A DNA stretch of 64,000 nt from Erwinia sp. S63 (GCF_016625195.1 NZ_JACVUP010000013.1:62001-126000); one strand, 5' to 3'; positions 28,524 through 37,815 are shown, counted from the first letter of the stretch. Numbers and translations: made by a program. Notes: a model not told the origin generated them from the sequence alone.

Positions 28524-29555
28524 ATGAATATCGAAACGCAATCCTGCGTGATTACCGGGAAAAAACAGGTCAGCGTCGCACCGCAACAGGTGAAATGGGA
28601 CGGCACAGGCACGCTGGTGCGTATTACGCGCGGCGGCATTTGTGGATCTGACCTGCATTACTATCAGGAAGGCAAAGTCGGTAGCTTCGAGGTCAAAATG
28701 CCGATGATCCTCGGCCATGAAGTGATTGGCCATGTGGTGGAAAGCGACAATCCTGACCTGAAGCCAAATCAGAAAGTGGCGGTCAATCCGTCCAAACCGT
28801 GCGGCGAGTGCAAATACTGCCAGCGCGATCAGGAAAACCAGTGCACCTCGATGCGCTTCTTCGGCAGCGCCATGTATGTGCCACATGTTGATGGCGGCTT
28901 CACCCAATACAAAGTGGTGGACAGCAAACAGTGCGTGCCATTCCCACAGGATGCCGATGAAACCGTGATGGTGTTCGCCGAGCCGCTGGCGGTGTGCATT
29001 CACGCCACGCATCAGGCGGGCGACCTTACCGGCAAGCACGTGTTCATTTCCGGTGTCGGTCCGATTGGCTGCTTGATTGCCGCAGCGGCGAAAGCGCGCG
29101 GTGCCGCTTCTGTGGTGTGCAGCGATATCAGCGAACGTTCGCTGGAGATGGCGCAGCAGATGGGTGCGACCGATGTGATCCACGCCGCTGAAGGCGATTT
29201 CACGCCGTATCTGGCTGACAAAGGCTTTTTCGATGTGGCGTTTGAGGCCTCTGGCCATCCTTCCTCACTGCAACGCTGCCTCGATGTGGTGTGCGCCAAA
29301 GGTACGCTGGTGCAGGTTGGCATGGGCGGCACCATCCCGAATTTCCCGATCATGGCGCTGATCGCCAAAGAGATTCAGCTGGTCGGTTCCTTCCGCTTTA
29401 CCCATGAATTCAACACCGCCGTCGAGTGGCTGGCGAACGGTGTGGTCAACCCGTTGCCGCTGTTCAGCGGTGAGTACGATTTGCAGGACATCGACGCGGC
29501 CTTGCAGTTTGCCGGCGATAAAACCCGTGCGGCGAAAGTCCAGTTAACCTTTTAA
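28524..29555 (+). CDS. idnD: L-idonate 5-dehydrogenase IdnD
   Basis: Zinc-dependent medium-chain dehydrogenase that oxidises L-idonate to 5-keto-D-gluconate. The 343-residue protein equals the E. coli length. The catalytic zinc motif GGICGSDLHYYQEGKVG and GHEVIGHV are near residues 35-70; the structural zinc cysteines are in CGECKYCQRDQENQC; the cofactor motif is GVGPIGCL. The start at 28524 follows a GGGGAAA ribosome site; an in-frame ATG at 28485 lacks support. It is the first gene of idnD-idnO-idnT. Confidence 0.95.
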   Translation: MNIETQSCVITGKKQVSVAPQQVKWDGTGTLVRITRGGICGSDLHYYQEGKVGSFEVKMPMILGHEVIGHVVESDNPDLKPNQKVAVNPSKPCGECKYCQRDQENQCTSMRFFGSAMYVPHVDGGFTQYKVVDSKQCVPFPQDADETVMVFAEPLAVCIHATHQAGDLTGKHVFISGVGPIGCLIAAAAKARGAASVVCSDISERSLEMAQQMGATDVIHAAEGDFTPYLADKGFFDVAFEASGHPSSLQRCLDVVCAKGTLVQVGMGGTIPNFPIMALIAKEIQLVGSFRFTHEFNTAVEWLANGVVNPLPLFSGEYDLQDIDAALQFAGDKTRAAKVQLTF

Positions 29556-29564
29556 GGAGCAGTG

Positions 29565-30329
29565 ATGAGTCAGTTATTTTCCCTCGAAGGCAAGCGTGTA
29601 TTACTCACCGGTTCGGCGCGCGGTATTGGTTTTCTGCTGGCGCGTGGCCTGGGCGAAGCCGGTGCGGAAGTGATCGTCAACGCCACCACCAAAGAGGGGG
29701 CAGAGCAGGGCGCGGCGAAACTGCGTGAGCTGGGTCTGCGCGCCCATGCCAAAGCCTTTGATGTGACGCAGTCTGCGCAGGTGCAGCAGGCGGTGGATGA
29801 GATCGAAGCCGAATGGGGCCCGATTGATATTCTGGTCAACAACGCCGGGATCCAGCGCCGCCGTCCGTTCCTCGAATTCCCGGAGCAGGACTGGAATGAC
29901 GTAATTGCCGTTAACCAGACCGCGGTGTTCCTGGTGTCACAAACCGTGGCGAAAAAGATGGTCGATCGTCAGCGCGGTAAAATCATCAATATCGGTTCGA
30001 TGCAAAGCGAACTGGGCCGCGACACCATCACGCCGTACGCCGCTTCCAAAGGGGCCGTCACCATGCTGACGCGCGGCATGTGCGTCGAGCTGGCGCGCCA
30101 TAACATCCAGGTTAACGCCATCGCACCGGGCTACTTCGTCACGGAAATGACCCAGGCGCTGGCGGACGATCCGGCCTTCACCGGCTGGCTCACCAAACGC
30201 ACGCCTGCCGCTCGCTGGGGTAAACCGGAAGAGCTGATTGGTGCTGCGGTGTTCCTCGCCTCGGGCGCGTCTGATTTCGTGAATGGTCACTTGCTGTTTG
30301 TTGATGGCGGTATGCGCGTCGCCGTGTAA
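29565..30329 (+). CDS. idnO: gluconate 5-dehydrogenase IdnO
   Basis: Short-chain dehydrogenase that reduces 5-keto-D-gluconate to D-gluconate, the step after IdnD. The 254-residue protein has the TGSARGIGF cofactor motif, NNAG, and the catalytic YAASKG with an upstream Ser. The AAGGAG eight bases before the ATG at 29565 favours that start over the adjacent GTG at 29562. The end matches E. coli IdnO (NGHLLFVDGGM). It lies 9 bp after idnD. Confidence 0.95.
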   Translation: MSQLFSLEGKRVLLTGSARGIGFLLARGLGEAGAEVIVNATTKEGAEQGAAKLRELGLRAHAKAFDVTQSAQVQQAVDEIEAEWGPIDILVNNAGIQRRRPFLEFPEQDWNDVIAVNQTAVFLVSQTVAKKMVDRQRGKIINIGSMQSELGRDTITPYAASKGAVTMLTRGMCVELARHNIQVNAIAPGYFVTEMTQALADDPAFTGWLTKRTPAARWGKPEELIGAAVFLASGASDFVNGHLLFVDGGMRVAV

Positions 30330-30408
30330 TGCCATGGCGCGGCTGGCATTTTCGCCGGGCCGCGCCTAAACCTTAATCACCCCTCTGTATTCCTAAGGAT
30401 AATAAAAA

Positions 30409-31728
30409 ATGCCAATAACCATTATTGTGCTGGGTGTGATACTGCTGCTGGTATTGATGATTGTATTTAAGGTCAACGGCTTTATTGCGTTGGTGTTTGT
30501 CTCGGCGGTGGTCGGTATTGCCGAAGGGATGACGCCGCTCAACGTGATGGCCTCGATCCAAAAAGGTATCGGTTCGACGCTCGGTGGATTAGCGATGATC
30601 CTCGGCTTCGGTGCCATGCTCGGGCGATTAGTCTCGGACACCGGTGCGGCACAACGCGTCGCCACTACTCTGATTGCCGCCTTTGGTAAAGAGCGGCTGC
30701 AATGGGCGCTGGTGGTTACCGGGCTGATCGTCGGTCTGGCGATGTTCTATGAAGTGGGCTTCGTGCTGCTGCTGCCGCTGGTGTTCACCATCGTTGCTGC
30801 TGCCGGTTTGCCGCTGCTGTACGTTGGCGTGCCGATGGTGGCTGCGCTCTCGGTGACGCACTGCTTCCTGCCGCCGCATCCCGGCCCAACCGCGATCGCC
30901 ACCATCTTTGGCGCGAACCTCGGCACCACGCTGCTGTACGGCATGATCATCACCATTCCGACGGTGATCGTAGCCGGTCCGATCTTCTCAAAATTCCTCA
31001 AGAGCTTTGAGAAGTCACCGCCGGAAGGCTTATACAACCCGAAGATCTTCACTGAAGAAGAGATGCCAGGTTTCGGTATCAGTATCTTTGCCGCCATCAT
31101 CCCGGTGGTGCTGATGGCGATTGCCGCGGTGTTTGAGCTGACTACGCCAAAAGAGAACCCGCTGCGTCAGTTCTTCGAGTTTATCGGTAACCCGGCGGTG
31201 GCGCTGTTTATTGCCGTGGTGATTGCGGTGCTGACGCTGGGTCTGCGCAACGGCCGCAAGATGGAAGAAGTAATGGATATGTGCGGCGAGTCGATTGCCG
31301 CCATCGCCATGATCGTCTTCATTATTGCCGGTGGTGGTGCGTTCAAGCAGGTGCTGGTGGACAGCGGCGTGGGCAACTATATCGCGGACATGATGAAGGG
31401 ATCGTCGCTCTCTCCACTGCTGATGTGCTGGACGGTGGCAGCGATGCTGCGTATCGCGCTGGGATCGGCCACGGTTGCGGCGATCACCACCGCCGGGATC
31501 GTCACGCCGATTATCGCGGTGACGCATGCCGATCCAGCATTGATGGTGCTGGCGGTGGGATCGGGCAGTGTGATCGCCTCACACGTCAACGATCCAGGCT
31601 TCTGGCTGTTTAAGGGCTACTTCAACCTCAGCGTGGTGGAGACCCTGAAAACCTGGACGGTGATGGAGACGCTGATCTCGATTCTCGGTCTGGCCGGCGT
31701 GCTGGCACTTAACGCCATCATTCACTGA
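30409..31728 (+). CDS. idnT: L-idonate/5-ketogluconate transporter IdnT (GntP family)
   Basis: Gluconate:H+ symporter family permease that imports L-idonate, 5-ketogluconate and gluconate. The 439-residue protein has about 12 membrane segments and the family blocks FLPPHPGPTAIATIF and GSVIASHVNDPGFWLFKGYF; it matches E. coli IdnT in length and sequence by recall. AAGGA precedes the ATG. It closes the idnDOT operon; neither idnK nor idnR is present in this window, so the gluconate kinase and regulator must be elsewhere. Confidence 0.94.
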   Translation: MPITIIVLGVILLLVLMIVFKVNGFIALVFVSAVVGIAEGMTPLNVMASIQKGIGSTLGGLAMILGFGAMLGRLVSDTGAAQRVATTLIAAFGKERLQWALVVTGLIVGLAMFYEVGFVLLLPLVFTIVAAAGLPLLYVGVPMVAALSVTHCFLPPHPGPTAIATIFGANLGTTLLYGMIITIPTVIVAGPIFSKFLKSFEKSPPEGLYNPKIFTEEEMPGFGISIFAAIIPVVLMAIAAVFELTTPKENPLRQFFEFIGNPAVALFIAVVIAVLTLGLRNGRKMEEVMDMCGESIAAIAMIVFIIAGGGAFKQVLVDSGVGNYIADMMKGSSLSPLLMCWTVAAMLRIALGSATVAAITTAGIVTPIIAVTHADPALMVLAVGSGSVIASHVNDPGFWLFKGYFNLSVVETLKTWTVMETLISILGLAGVLALNAIIH

Positions 31729-31736
31729 TGCAATCG

Positions 31737-31757
31737 GCTGCACAAGGATGTGCAGCC
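31737..31757. terminator. hairpin after idnT
   Basis: GGCTGCAC / GTGCAGCC stem between the convergent genes idnT and the YfiH-like gene; no clear T run. Confidence 0.5.
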
Positions 31758-31759
31758 AC

Positions 31760-32470
31760 TCAGTCGCGACGGCGAATCCACGAAAATCGCGATTGATAGC
31801 CGCTGTCAAAATGGGTGTTGTAGCGATAGCTCGATCCCGACTCCGCCATGCAATAAGTGCAGACGTTTAACACCTCGATCTGTTCGGCAGGAATGCCACG
31901 CTGTAACAGCAACCCTCGCGCCAGATGCGGCAAATCAAACCACACGCCCTGATGATGCGCTCGCGCTTGCGGACGAATCGCCGCGCTATTATGCGGTTGC
32001 TCGCTCGCCCACTGCAGCGCAGGCAAATCTGCGCGTTCTTGCATCTGCGTCACCAAGTCTTTGCCCAGCTCATAACAGCACGGACCAATGGCCGGGCCGA
32101 TGGCGACATGCAGCGTTTCAGTACGGGCGCCTCGTTTGAGCAATCCGTCAATGGCACTGTTCAGCACTCCACTCAGCGTGCCTTTCAATCCGGCGTGCAC
32201 TGCCGCCACCTGATGCTGCTCGCTATCAGCGAACAGTACCGGCAAACAGTCAGCGGTATACACCGCCACCGGCAGCTGGTTCTCCCCAATCACGCCATCG
32301 GACTCGCAGCTTTTCGGCGGCAGGTTTTGGGTTGCCAGTACCACCTGGGCGCTATGGCGCTGCTGGCCATAGGCGGCATCCGCGGGCACCGGTTGGCCTG
32401 CAGGCTGGAAGGCATAATCAAGCCACGACAGGGCATCAAGCAAGGTTGAACGCGGTCCGGCATGTGACAT
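31760..32470 (-). CDS. YfiH/LACC1-like (laccase-domain) protein
   Basis: A 236-residue protein of the family once called multicopper polyphenol oxidase. Characterised members act on purine nucleosides (phosphorylase, deaminase) or in cell-wall editing. The His-Cys-His metal set is visible: the QRHSAQVV position, TADCLPVLF and VHAGLKG, followed by the GPCCYEL motif. In VHAGLKG, Leu replaces the tryptophan of the usual HAGWRG. Most enterobacteria carry yfiH next to rluD; this copy is in another context and is probably an accessory paralog. It is divergent from the acid phosphatase gene. Confidence 0.8.
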   Translation of the reverse strand: MSHAGPRSTLLDALSWLDYAFQPAGQPVPADAAYGQQRHSAQVVLATQNLPPKSCESDGVIGENQLPVAVYTADCLPVLFADSEQHQVAAVHAGLKGTLSGVLNSAIDGLLKRGARTETLHVAIGPAIGPCCYELGKDLVTQMQERADLPALQWASEQPHNSAAIRPQARAHHQGVWFDLPHLARGLLLQRGIPAEQIEVLNVCTYCMAESGSSYRYNTHFDSGYQSRFSWIRRRD

Positions 32471-32579
32471 AAGTGTCTCCTTTGACAGGGCGGCAGCTTT
32501 CTTCTGCCCACAGCTTACGTTAACTGCTACATTTTTAAAGCTTTACACAAACTGACCATAATCACTTAAGGATGATCTG

Positions 32580-33389
32580 ATGAAAAACACCTCTTTGCTG
32601 GCGGCGTCCGGCATTCTTGCGCTGTTGCTGACTGGGTGCGCGCAACCAGCCAAACAGCAGGCACAGCAGCAGCTCGGCCAGCAATCGGTATTGGCAGTGA
32701 ACTGGTTCCAGCAGTCCGGTGAGTATCAGGCATTGAGTTGGCAGGCGTTTAACAGTGCGCGCATGGCGTTTGATGCTGCGCCATCGCTGGCGGGCAAACC
32801 GAAAGCGGTGATCGTCGATCTCGATGAAACCATGATCGATAACAGCGCCTACAGCGCATGGCAGGCGAAAAACGGCCAGCCGTTCTCCGGCAAAACCTGG
32901 TCAGCCTGGACTCAGGCGCGTCAGGCCACCGCCGTGCCAGGCGCGGTGGAGTTCGCCAACTACGTCAACAGCCATGGCGGCACCCTGTTCTACGTCTCGA
33001 ACCGCGACCAGAAGGATTACGCCGCGACGGTGGACAACCTTAACAAGCTGGGCTTCAGCGGCGTGAGCGATAAAACCGTGCGTCTCAGCACCGGGAACTC
33101 CAATAAACAGGAGCGCTTCGATGCGATTAAAAACGCCGGATATAACGTGGTGTTGTACGTGGGCGATAACCTGAATGACTTTAGTGGCGCGACCTGGCAT
33201 CAGGGCAATGCGCAGCGTCAGCAGTTCGTCAGCCTTAATCATCAGCATTTTGGTACGCAGTTTATCGTGCTGCCTAATCCGCTGTACGGCGACTGGGAAA
33301 GCGGCATGGCGGAGAACTACAACAAACTGACGCCGGAACAACAGCTTCAGGTACGTGAAGCGCGTATGAAAGCGTGGAACGGTAAATAA
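32580..33389 (+). CDS. 5'-nucleotidase, lipoprotein e(P4) family
   Basis: Outer-membrane-anchored acid phosphatase of the DDDD superfamily (class C). In Haemophilus influenzae the e(P4) protein dephosphorylates NMN and other nucleotides for uptake. The 269-residue protein has a lipoprotein signal with LLTGC (Cys20), the catalytic VDLDETMIDN with Asp80 and Asp82, and the second motif YVGDNLNDF. The start follows AAGGATG. It stands alone, divergent from the YfiH-like gene, and is followed by a hairpin. Confidence 0.92.
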   Translation: MKNTSLLAASGILALLLTGCAQPAKQQAQQQLGQQSVLAVNWFQQSGEYQALSWQAFNSARMAFDAAPSLAGKPKAVIVDLDETMIDNSAYSAWQAKNGQPFSGKTWSAWTQARQATAVPGAVEFANYVNSHGGTLFYVSNRDQKDYAATVDNLNKLGFSGVSDKTVRLSTGNSNKQERFDAIKNAGYNVVLYVGDNLNDFSGATWHQGNAQRQQFVSLNHQHFGTQFIVLPNPLYGDWESGMAENYNKLTPEQQLQVREARMKAWNGK

Positions 33390-33405
33390 TTCGTCAAGCG
33401 AATTA

Positions 33406-33425
33406 GCGCCTGTTGCGGCAGGCGC
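33406..33425 (+). terminator. hairpin after the acid phosphatase gene
   Basis: GCGCCTG / CAGGCGC with a 6-nt loop, 17 bp after the stop codon; followed by GGTGATTTT, a weak T tract. Confidence 0.55.
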
Positions 33426-33810
33426 GGTGATTTTAATTCAGGGCCAGTGATATTTACTTTTCATCGTCATTATTATTCTCCTTATTATTTTCCTGATCTC
33501 TTGCTTAATTACAGGCAAGTGATTGGCGGAAAATATCGCTATTCTGCTATTTACCCAGTGAATGACTCCAATCATAAATTTTATAATTAAGATTTTTCTC
33601 AACTCAAATCGTTCAATTCACCATACTAGTGCAAAGGCATGAAAAGACTGCGTGTATATTTTTGTCGATTCATTCCAGATGCATAATTTAATATTCAAAT
33701 TAATTGGTTGATTTAAATAACAAATAGTGTTTTTTAATCAATTCTATCGGCTTGCATTAAATTACTTTTAATCGACACTTCCTGACGTTTATTTTACAGG
33801 GAGTACGATT

Positions 33811-33921
33811 TTGTTGTGCGCGGAAATATTGATTGTGCAACCACAAGCATTAGCAGCTATAAACAATTTATGTGAGGAAGCTCTGCTTTCATCCTCCATC
33901 GATCGTCTTAGCGGCGTTTAA
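33811..33921 (+). CDS. possible short ORF upstream of carbonic anhydrase
   Basis: A TTG-started frame of 36 codons preceded by a good Shine-Dalgarno (ACAGGGAG, seven bases from the start) and ending with TAA at 33919-33921, 54 bp before the carbonic anhydrase start. The peptide has no recognised similarity. It could be a leader peptide or chance; the TTG start keeps confidence low. Confidence 0.22.
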   Translation: MLCAEILIVQPQALAAINNLCEEALLSSSIDRLSGV

Positions 33922-33975
33922 AACCCTGTGACTTAGCCTGAAAACGATATTTCTGGACGTAGAGAGAAGATAATT

Positions 33976-34608
33976 GTGACGACACTTAAACCCTTATTAG
34001 CGAAAAATCGCAGTTGGGCATTACAGCGCCGCGAGCGTAATCCAGATTATTTCGAACAATATCTGCATCAACAAAAACCGCATTCGCTGTGGATTGGCTG
34101 TTCCGATAGCCGCGTACCTGCCGAAGTGCTGACCGGCTCGCATCCCGGCGAACTCTTTGTGCATCGCAATATCGCCAATATGGTGGTGCCCGATGACGAT
34201 AACCTGATGAGCGTGCTGCAATACGCGATTTTCTACCTCGGCGTGGAGCGCATTGTCCTGTGCGGCCACTACGGCTGCGGCGGCGTGCAGGCCGCGCTGG
34301 GTTTGCCCGCTAGCCCACTGGCAAAAGAGGATTCGGCGCTGGCAAGACGCATCGCCGCGTTGCGCAGCGGTCTGCAACAAGGATTGGTGGAATATCACGC
34401 CAGTGCTGAGGAAGAGGAGAGCAGTAAGCTCAATCGCTTAGTCGAAGCCAACGTCATCGCCCAGTTTGCTCAGTTAGTGGCGTGTGAGCCAGTGCGACAG
34501 GCCTGGCAAGCCGGGCAAGCGCTGGAAGTATTTGGCTGCGTATATGACCTGCAGTCGGGTCATCTGAAAGAGCTTACTCAGCAATCTGCAGAGGAATCGG
34601 TGCCATGA
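33976..34608 (+). CDS. beta-class carbonic anhydrase
   Basis: Interconverts CO2 and bicarbonate in the cytoplasm. The 210-residue protein has the beta-class zinc ligands Cys42 (with Asp44 in GCSDSR), His98 and Cys101 (CGHYGCGG). It resembles E. coli Can (YadF) but is not in the can locus, so it may be a second copy. The start is GTG. The last four bases overlap the SulP gene (ATGA), implying coupled translation and a joint bicarbonate function. Confidence 0.92.
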   Translation: MTTLKPLLAKNRSWALQRRERNPDYFEQYLHQQKPHSLWIGCSDSRVPAEVLTGSHPGELFVHRNIANMVVPDDDNLMSVLQYAIFYLGVERIVLCGHYGCGGVQAALGLPASPLAKEDSALARRIAALRSGLQQGLVEYHASAEEEESSKLNRLVEANVIAQFAQLVACEPVRQAWQAGQALEVFGCVYDLQSGHLKELTQQSAEESVP

Positions 34609-36080
34609 ATCTGAACACGCTGCGTCAGGATATTCCCGCCGGTCTGGTGGTGTTTTTGGTGGCGCTGCCGCTGTGCCTCGGCATCGCGCAGGCCAGCGGT
34701 TTACCGCCGTTTGCCGGATTGCTCACCGGGGTGATCGGCGGCCTGCTGGTCACTTCACTAAGTCCCTCGCGCTTTGCCGTCAGCGGCCCGGCGGCAGGTC
34801 TGGTGACCATTGTGGTGGCCTCGATCCAGACGCTTGGCAGCTTCTCGGCATTCCTTACGGCGTTGATATTGGCGGGCGTGTTGCAGTGCCTGCTTGGCTT
34901 GCTGCGTGCCGGTCGCTTTATCTCGCTGGTGCCGGGCAGCGTCATCAAAGGAATGCTGGCGGCGATCGGTATTCTGCTGATTATGCAGCAGATCCCGGTG
35001 GCCTTCGGTGCCGCAGGTGATGCTGAACTTGTATCGCTGGTGAATGGCGAATTTCAGTTTTCGCTGAGTGCGATGCTGGTAGCGGGCATCGGTCTGCTGA
35101 TTCTCTGGCTGTGGACCACGCCAATAGTGAAATCGGTCAAGCTACTTGGCTGGATCCCGGGCCCGCTGGTTGCCGTGTTGTTCGGCTGTATGGCGACGGT
35201 ATTTGGTGACCGCCTGTTCCCGAGCCTGGCGGAAGGGCTACCGCGTATTGCGTTGCCAGCCTTTGATAGCCTGTCAGCGCTGGCGGCGGAGCTGGAAACC
35301 CCGGACTGGCTGGCGTGGCAAAATCCTTCAGTCTGGGTGGTTGCCGTGACGCTGGCACTGGTGGCGAGCCTGGAAACGTTGCTCAGTCAGGAAGCGCTGA
35401 AAAAACTGCGTCCGCAGCATCCCGCGCCGTCGCCAAACAAAGAGATGTTCGCGCAGGGCATTGGCAACCTGACCGCTGGTTTCTTTGGTGCGATGCCGAT
35501 TACGGCGGTGATTGTGCGCAGTTCGGTGAATGTCAGCGTCGGGGCGCAGACCAAACTGTCGATTTTGATCCACGGCGCGCTATTGCTGATCTGCGGCTTG
35601 TGGTTCAGCGATCTGCTCAACGCCATTCCTTTAGCCAGCCTTGCCGCTGTCTTGCTGTATACCGGCTATAAGCTGGCAACGCCGCGCCTGTTCATCGAGC
35701 AGTTCCGCATGGGGGCGCAGCAGTACGTGCCGTTCCTCGCCACCATCGGCGGCATTATTGTGTTCGGCATGCTGGCCGGGATTGGTATCGGCATCGCCAC
35801 GCAGATTCTGTGTAGCATCTACAAAAGCCACCGCAACGCGCTGCAGCTTACCCGCTATGACGATCACTACGTGCTGCGCTTCCAGCAAAATCTCACCTTT
35901 ATGCACAACCCAAAACTGCAGGGATTGCTGGCGGAGATCCCGGAAAACAGCACGGTGATTGTCGATCACGATAACGCCGAGTATCTGGATCCGGACGTCA
36001 AAGCAGTGCTACAGGATTTCGGCGAAAACGCGCGCGATCGTGGTATTCGTCTGAGTCAGTGGCCCGTTGCGGTGAAATAG
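34605..36080 (+). CDS. SulP family anion transporter (probable bicarbonate uptake)
   Basis: A 491-residue membrane protein of the SulP/SLC26 family. It has the N-terminal DIPAGLVVFLVALPLCLGIAQASG block, ISPSRFAVSGPAAGL-type sequence (SPSRFAVSGPAAG) in helix 3, and about 10-12 membrane segments. The short C-terminal part (from about residue 420) resembles a STAS domain fragment (NSTVIVDHDNAEYLD). SulP proteins carry sulfate, bicarbonate or dicarboxylates; fusion or linkage with carbonic anhydrase points to bicarbonate. It is translationally coupled to the preceding carbonic anhydrase gene and closed by a strong terminator. Confidence 0.88.
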   Translation: MNLNTLRQDIPAGLVVFLVALPLCLGIAQASGLPPFAGLLTGVIGGLLVTSLSPSRFAVSGPAAGLVTIVVASIQTLGSFSAFLTALILAGVLQCLLGLLRAGRFISLVPGSVIKGMLAAIGILLIMQQIPVAFGAAGDAELVSLVNGEFQFSLSAMLVAGIGLLILWLWTTPIVKSVKLLGWIPGPLVAVLFGCMATVFGDRLFPSLAEGLPRIALPAFDSLSALAAELETPDWLAWQNPSVWVVAVTLALVASLETLLSQEALKKLRPQHPAPSPNKEMFAQGIGNLTAGFFGAMPITAVIVRSSVNVSVGAQTKLSILIHGALLLICGLWFSDLLNAIPLASLAAVLLYTGYKLATPRLFIEQFRMGAQQYVPFLATIGGIIVFGMLAGIGIGIATQILCSIYKSHRNALQLTRYDDHYVLRFQQNLTFMHNPKLQGLLAEIPENSTVIVDHDNAEYLDPDVKAVLQDFGENARDRGIRLSQWPVAVK

Positions 36081-36115
36081 CAATAACACTTTGCTTAAAA
36101 ACTGGTTTTTCGCGT

Positions 36116-36148
36116 AAAAATCGGATATCTCGGATATCCGATTTTTTT
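36116..36148 (+). terminator. terminator after the SulP gene
   Basis: TCGGATATC / GATATCCGA with a TCG loop, preceded by AAAAA and followed by seven T; strong on the plus strand and possible on the minus strand. Confidence 0.85.
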
Positions 36149-36374
36149 ATTTGCAGGGCATAATTGCAGCAGCTCTCATCCTTGTTTCTCGGGTTTCAAC
36201 CCTGCTAGCGCGCTCACATCTCGCCGATCCGGCGCATTGAGTGCTGCCCAGTCGCAGAGTAGGATGACGAACACTCGCTTAATTGCCGAATCATCGCACA
36301 GTTATTTCAGGTTAAATGCTTGCTGATGCCCGTGGGCAAGAGGCAGCGATTTCCAGGTTACAGGGTTCAGACGT

Positions 36375-37799
36375 ATGCGCGTTAAGCTGTTTGCTGAGAA
36401 TAATTTAAAAAAGAATGCACTCTCGCTGTTCCTGATTACGCTTTTCTTCTGCTTTATTGGCAGTCATCTGCGCATTCCGGAGGAGTTCTCCCTGTTTTGG
36501 CCGGTGAACGCGCTGATTGCCGGTTTAATGGTGCGAAATCCTTTCCTGCATACCACGTCCAGCTATCTGGTGTGCTTTGCCGCGATGATTTTTAACGACA
36601 CGGTGTTCTCCGGCTGGGCGCTGCCTGCGGTAACCGTGAACTTCGCCAATATCCTGTTTATCCTCGTTTCAGTCAGCATGTTGATCAAACACCTGCAGCC
36701 ACCTTCGGCCAACAGCCAGGTGTTCAACGCCATGCGCATCTTCCCGGCCTGTTTCCTCGGTGCCGCAGCCTGTGCCACCTGGGGCGCATGGGCGCAGGAC
36801 ATCGATTTCAACGCGCGTTTCGTGGTGGCGTGGGGCGACTGGTTTAGCGAACAGTTCTCGACTTCACTGATGCTGCTGCCGGTGATGCTGGCGCGCTCCT
36901 TGCGCAATGTCTCACCGCGTACCTTGCTGCATCCGGGCAAGCTGTTGCCGCTGGCGGCAGTGGTGCTGTCATTGACCGTGGGAGCGATGATTGGCGGGGC
37001 AGGTAGCTTAACCTTCCCGGTGCCGGCGCTGATCTGGTGCGCCATCGTGTTACCGATTCCTGTTACAAGCCTGGTGATCCTGATTACCGGCATCACTGAG
37101 ATCGTTCTCGTTTCTCACGGCGTAATGAATATTCAGGGCGATGACGCACTGCTGCCGATCAGCCATCTCACCTCGGCGCGACTGGGCGTGGCAACGGTGG
37201 CCCTCAGCCCGCTGCTGGTGGCAGTGAGTATGGATGCGATTCGTCAGCTCAATCATCGCCTGGCGCTACGAGCGAATTTCGATTTCCTCACCCAACTGCT
37301 GTCGCGTTCCGGCCTGTATGAAAGCCTGAAACAGGAGCCGTTCTCCTTACAGCGTGAAGCGGGCGTGGTGATGCTGGATGTCGACTATTTCAAAGCCATT
37401 AACGACAACTTTGGTCACGATGCCGGTGATGGCGTGCTGGAAGAGATTGCGCGCCGCATGCAACGCGTGGTGGGCAATCGCGGCATGGTGTGTCGCTTTG
37501 GTGGCGAAGAGTTTGTGGTGGTGGTGTTCGACTACAGCCATCTGCAACTTTACCAGCTGGCTGAAGCGATACGTCAGGCGATGGTCAAAGAGAAGTTCTG
37601 GATTCAGGGCAACACGGTGACGGTCACCGCCAGCTTAGGCCTGGCGCGCGGCAGTGCGCAGAGTGAGCGGGAATGGCCGGGCGTGATTAACCGTCTGGTG
37701 TCGGCAGCGGATAAAAATCTCTACCTCTCGAAACGCAATGGCCGTAACCAAACCTCTCCGGCGATGGAACCGCGCAGCATGGTGAATGACGTGGCGTGA
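36375..37799 (+). CDS. membrane diguanylate cyclase with MASE1-like sensor
   Basis: A 474-residue protein. Residues 1 to about 285 form eight or so membrane helices of MASE1 type (FSLFWPVNALIAGLMVRNP near the N-terminus). The C-terminal GGDEF domain makes cyclic di-GMP from two GTP and has an intact RFGGEEF active site, the preceding VMLDVDYFKAINDNFGHDAGD motif and a TASLG end. No obvious inhibitory RxxD site was identified with certainty. It would raise c-di-GMP in response to an unknown membrane signal. It stands as a single gene. Confidence 0.9.
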   Translation: MRVKLFAENNLKKNALSLFLITLFFCFIGSHLRIPEEFSLFWPVNALIAGLMVRNPFLHTTSSYLVCFAAMIFNDTVFSGWALPAVTVNFANILFILVSVSMLIKHLQPPSANSQVFNAMRIFPACFLGAAACATWGAWAQDIDFNARFVVAWGDWFSEQFSTSLMLLPVMLARSLRNVSPRTLLHPGKLLPLAAVVLSLTVGAMIGGAGSLTFPVPALIWCAIVLPIPVTSLVILITGITEIVLVSHGVMNIQGDDALLPISHLTSARLGVATVALSPLLVAVSMDAIRQLNHRLALRANFDFLTQLLSRSGLYESLKQEPFSLQREAGVVMLDVDYFKAINDNFGHDAGDGVLEEIARRMQRVVGNRGMVCRFGGEEFVVVVFDYSHLQLYQLAEAIRQAMVKEKFWIQGNTVTVTASLGLARGSAQSEREWPGVINRLVSAADKNLYLSKRNGRNQTSPAMEPRSMVNDVA

Positions 37800-37815
37800 A
37801 GTGCGTGATGGTCGC

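Larger units (their letters stand above)
33390..33975. other. 586-bp AT-rich intergenic region
   Basis: After a hairpin at 33406 the region is markedly AT-rich (around 33560-33790), unlike the surrounding genes. No long frame is present. A 36-codon frame with TTG start (33811-33921) is the only coding candidate. The promoter of the carbonic anhydrase operon should lie here; AT-rich DNA of this kind is a typical H-NS target. Confidence 0.5.
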
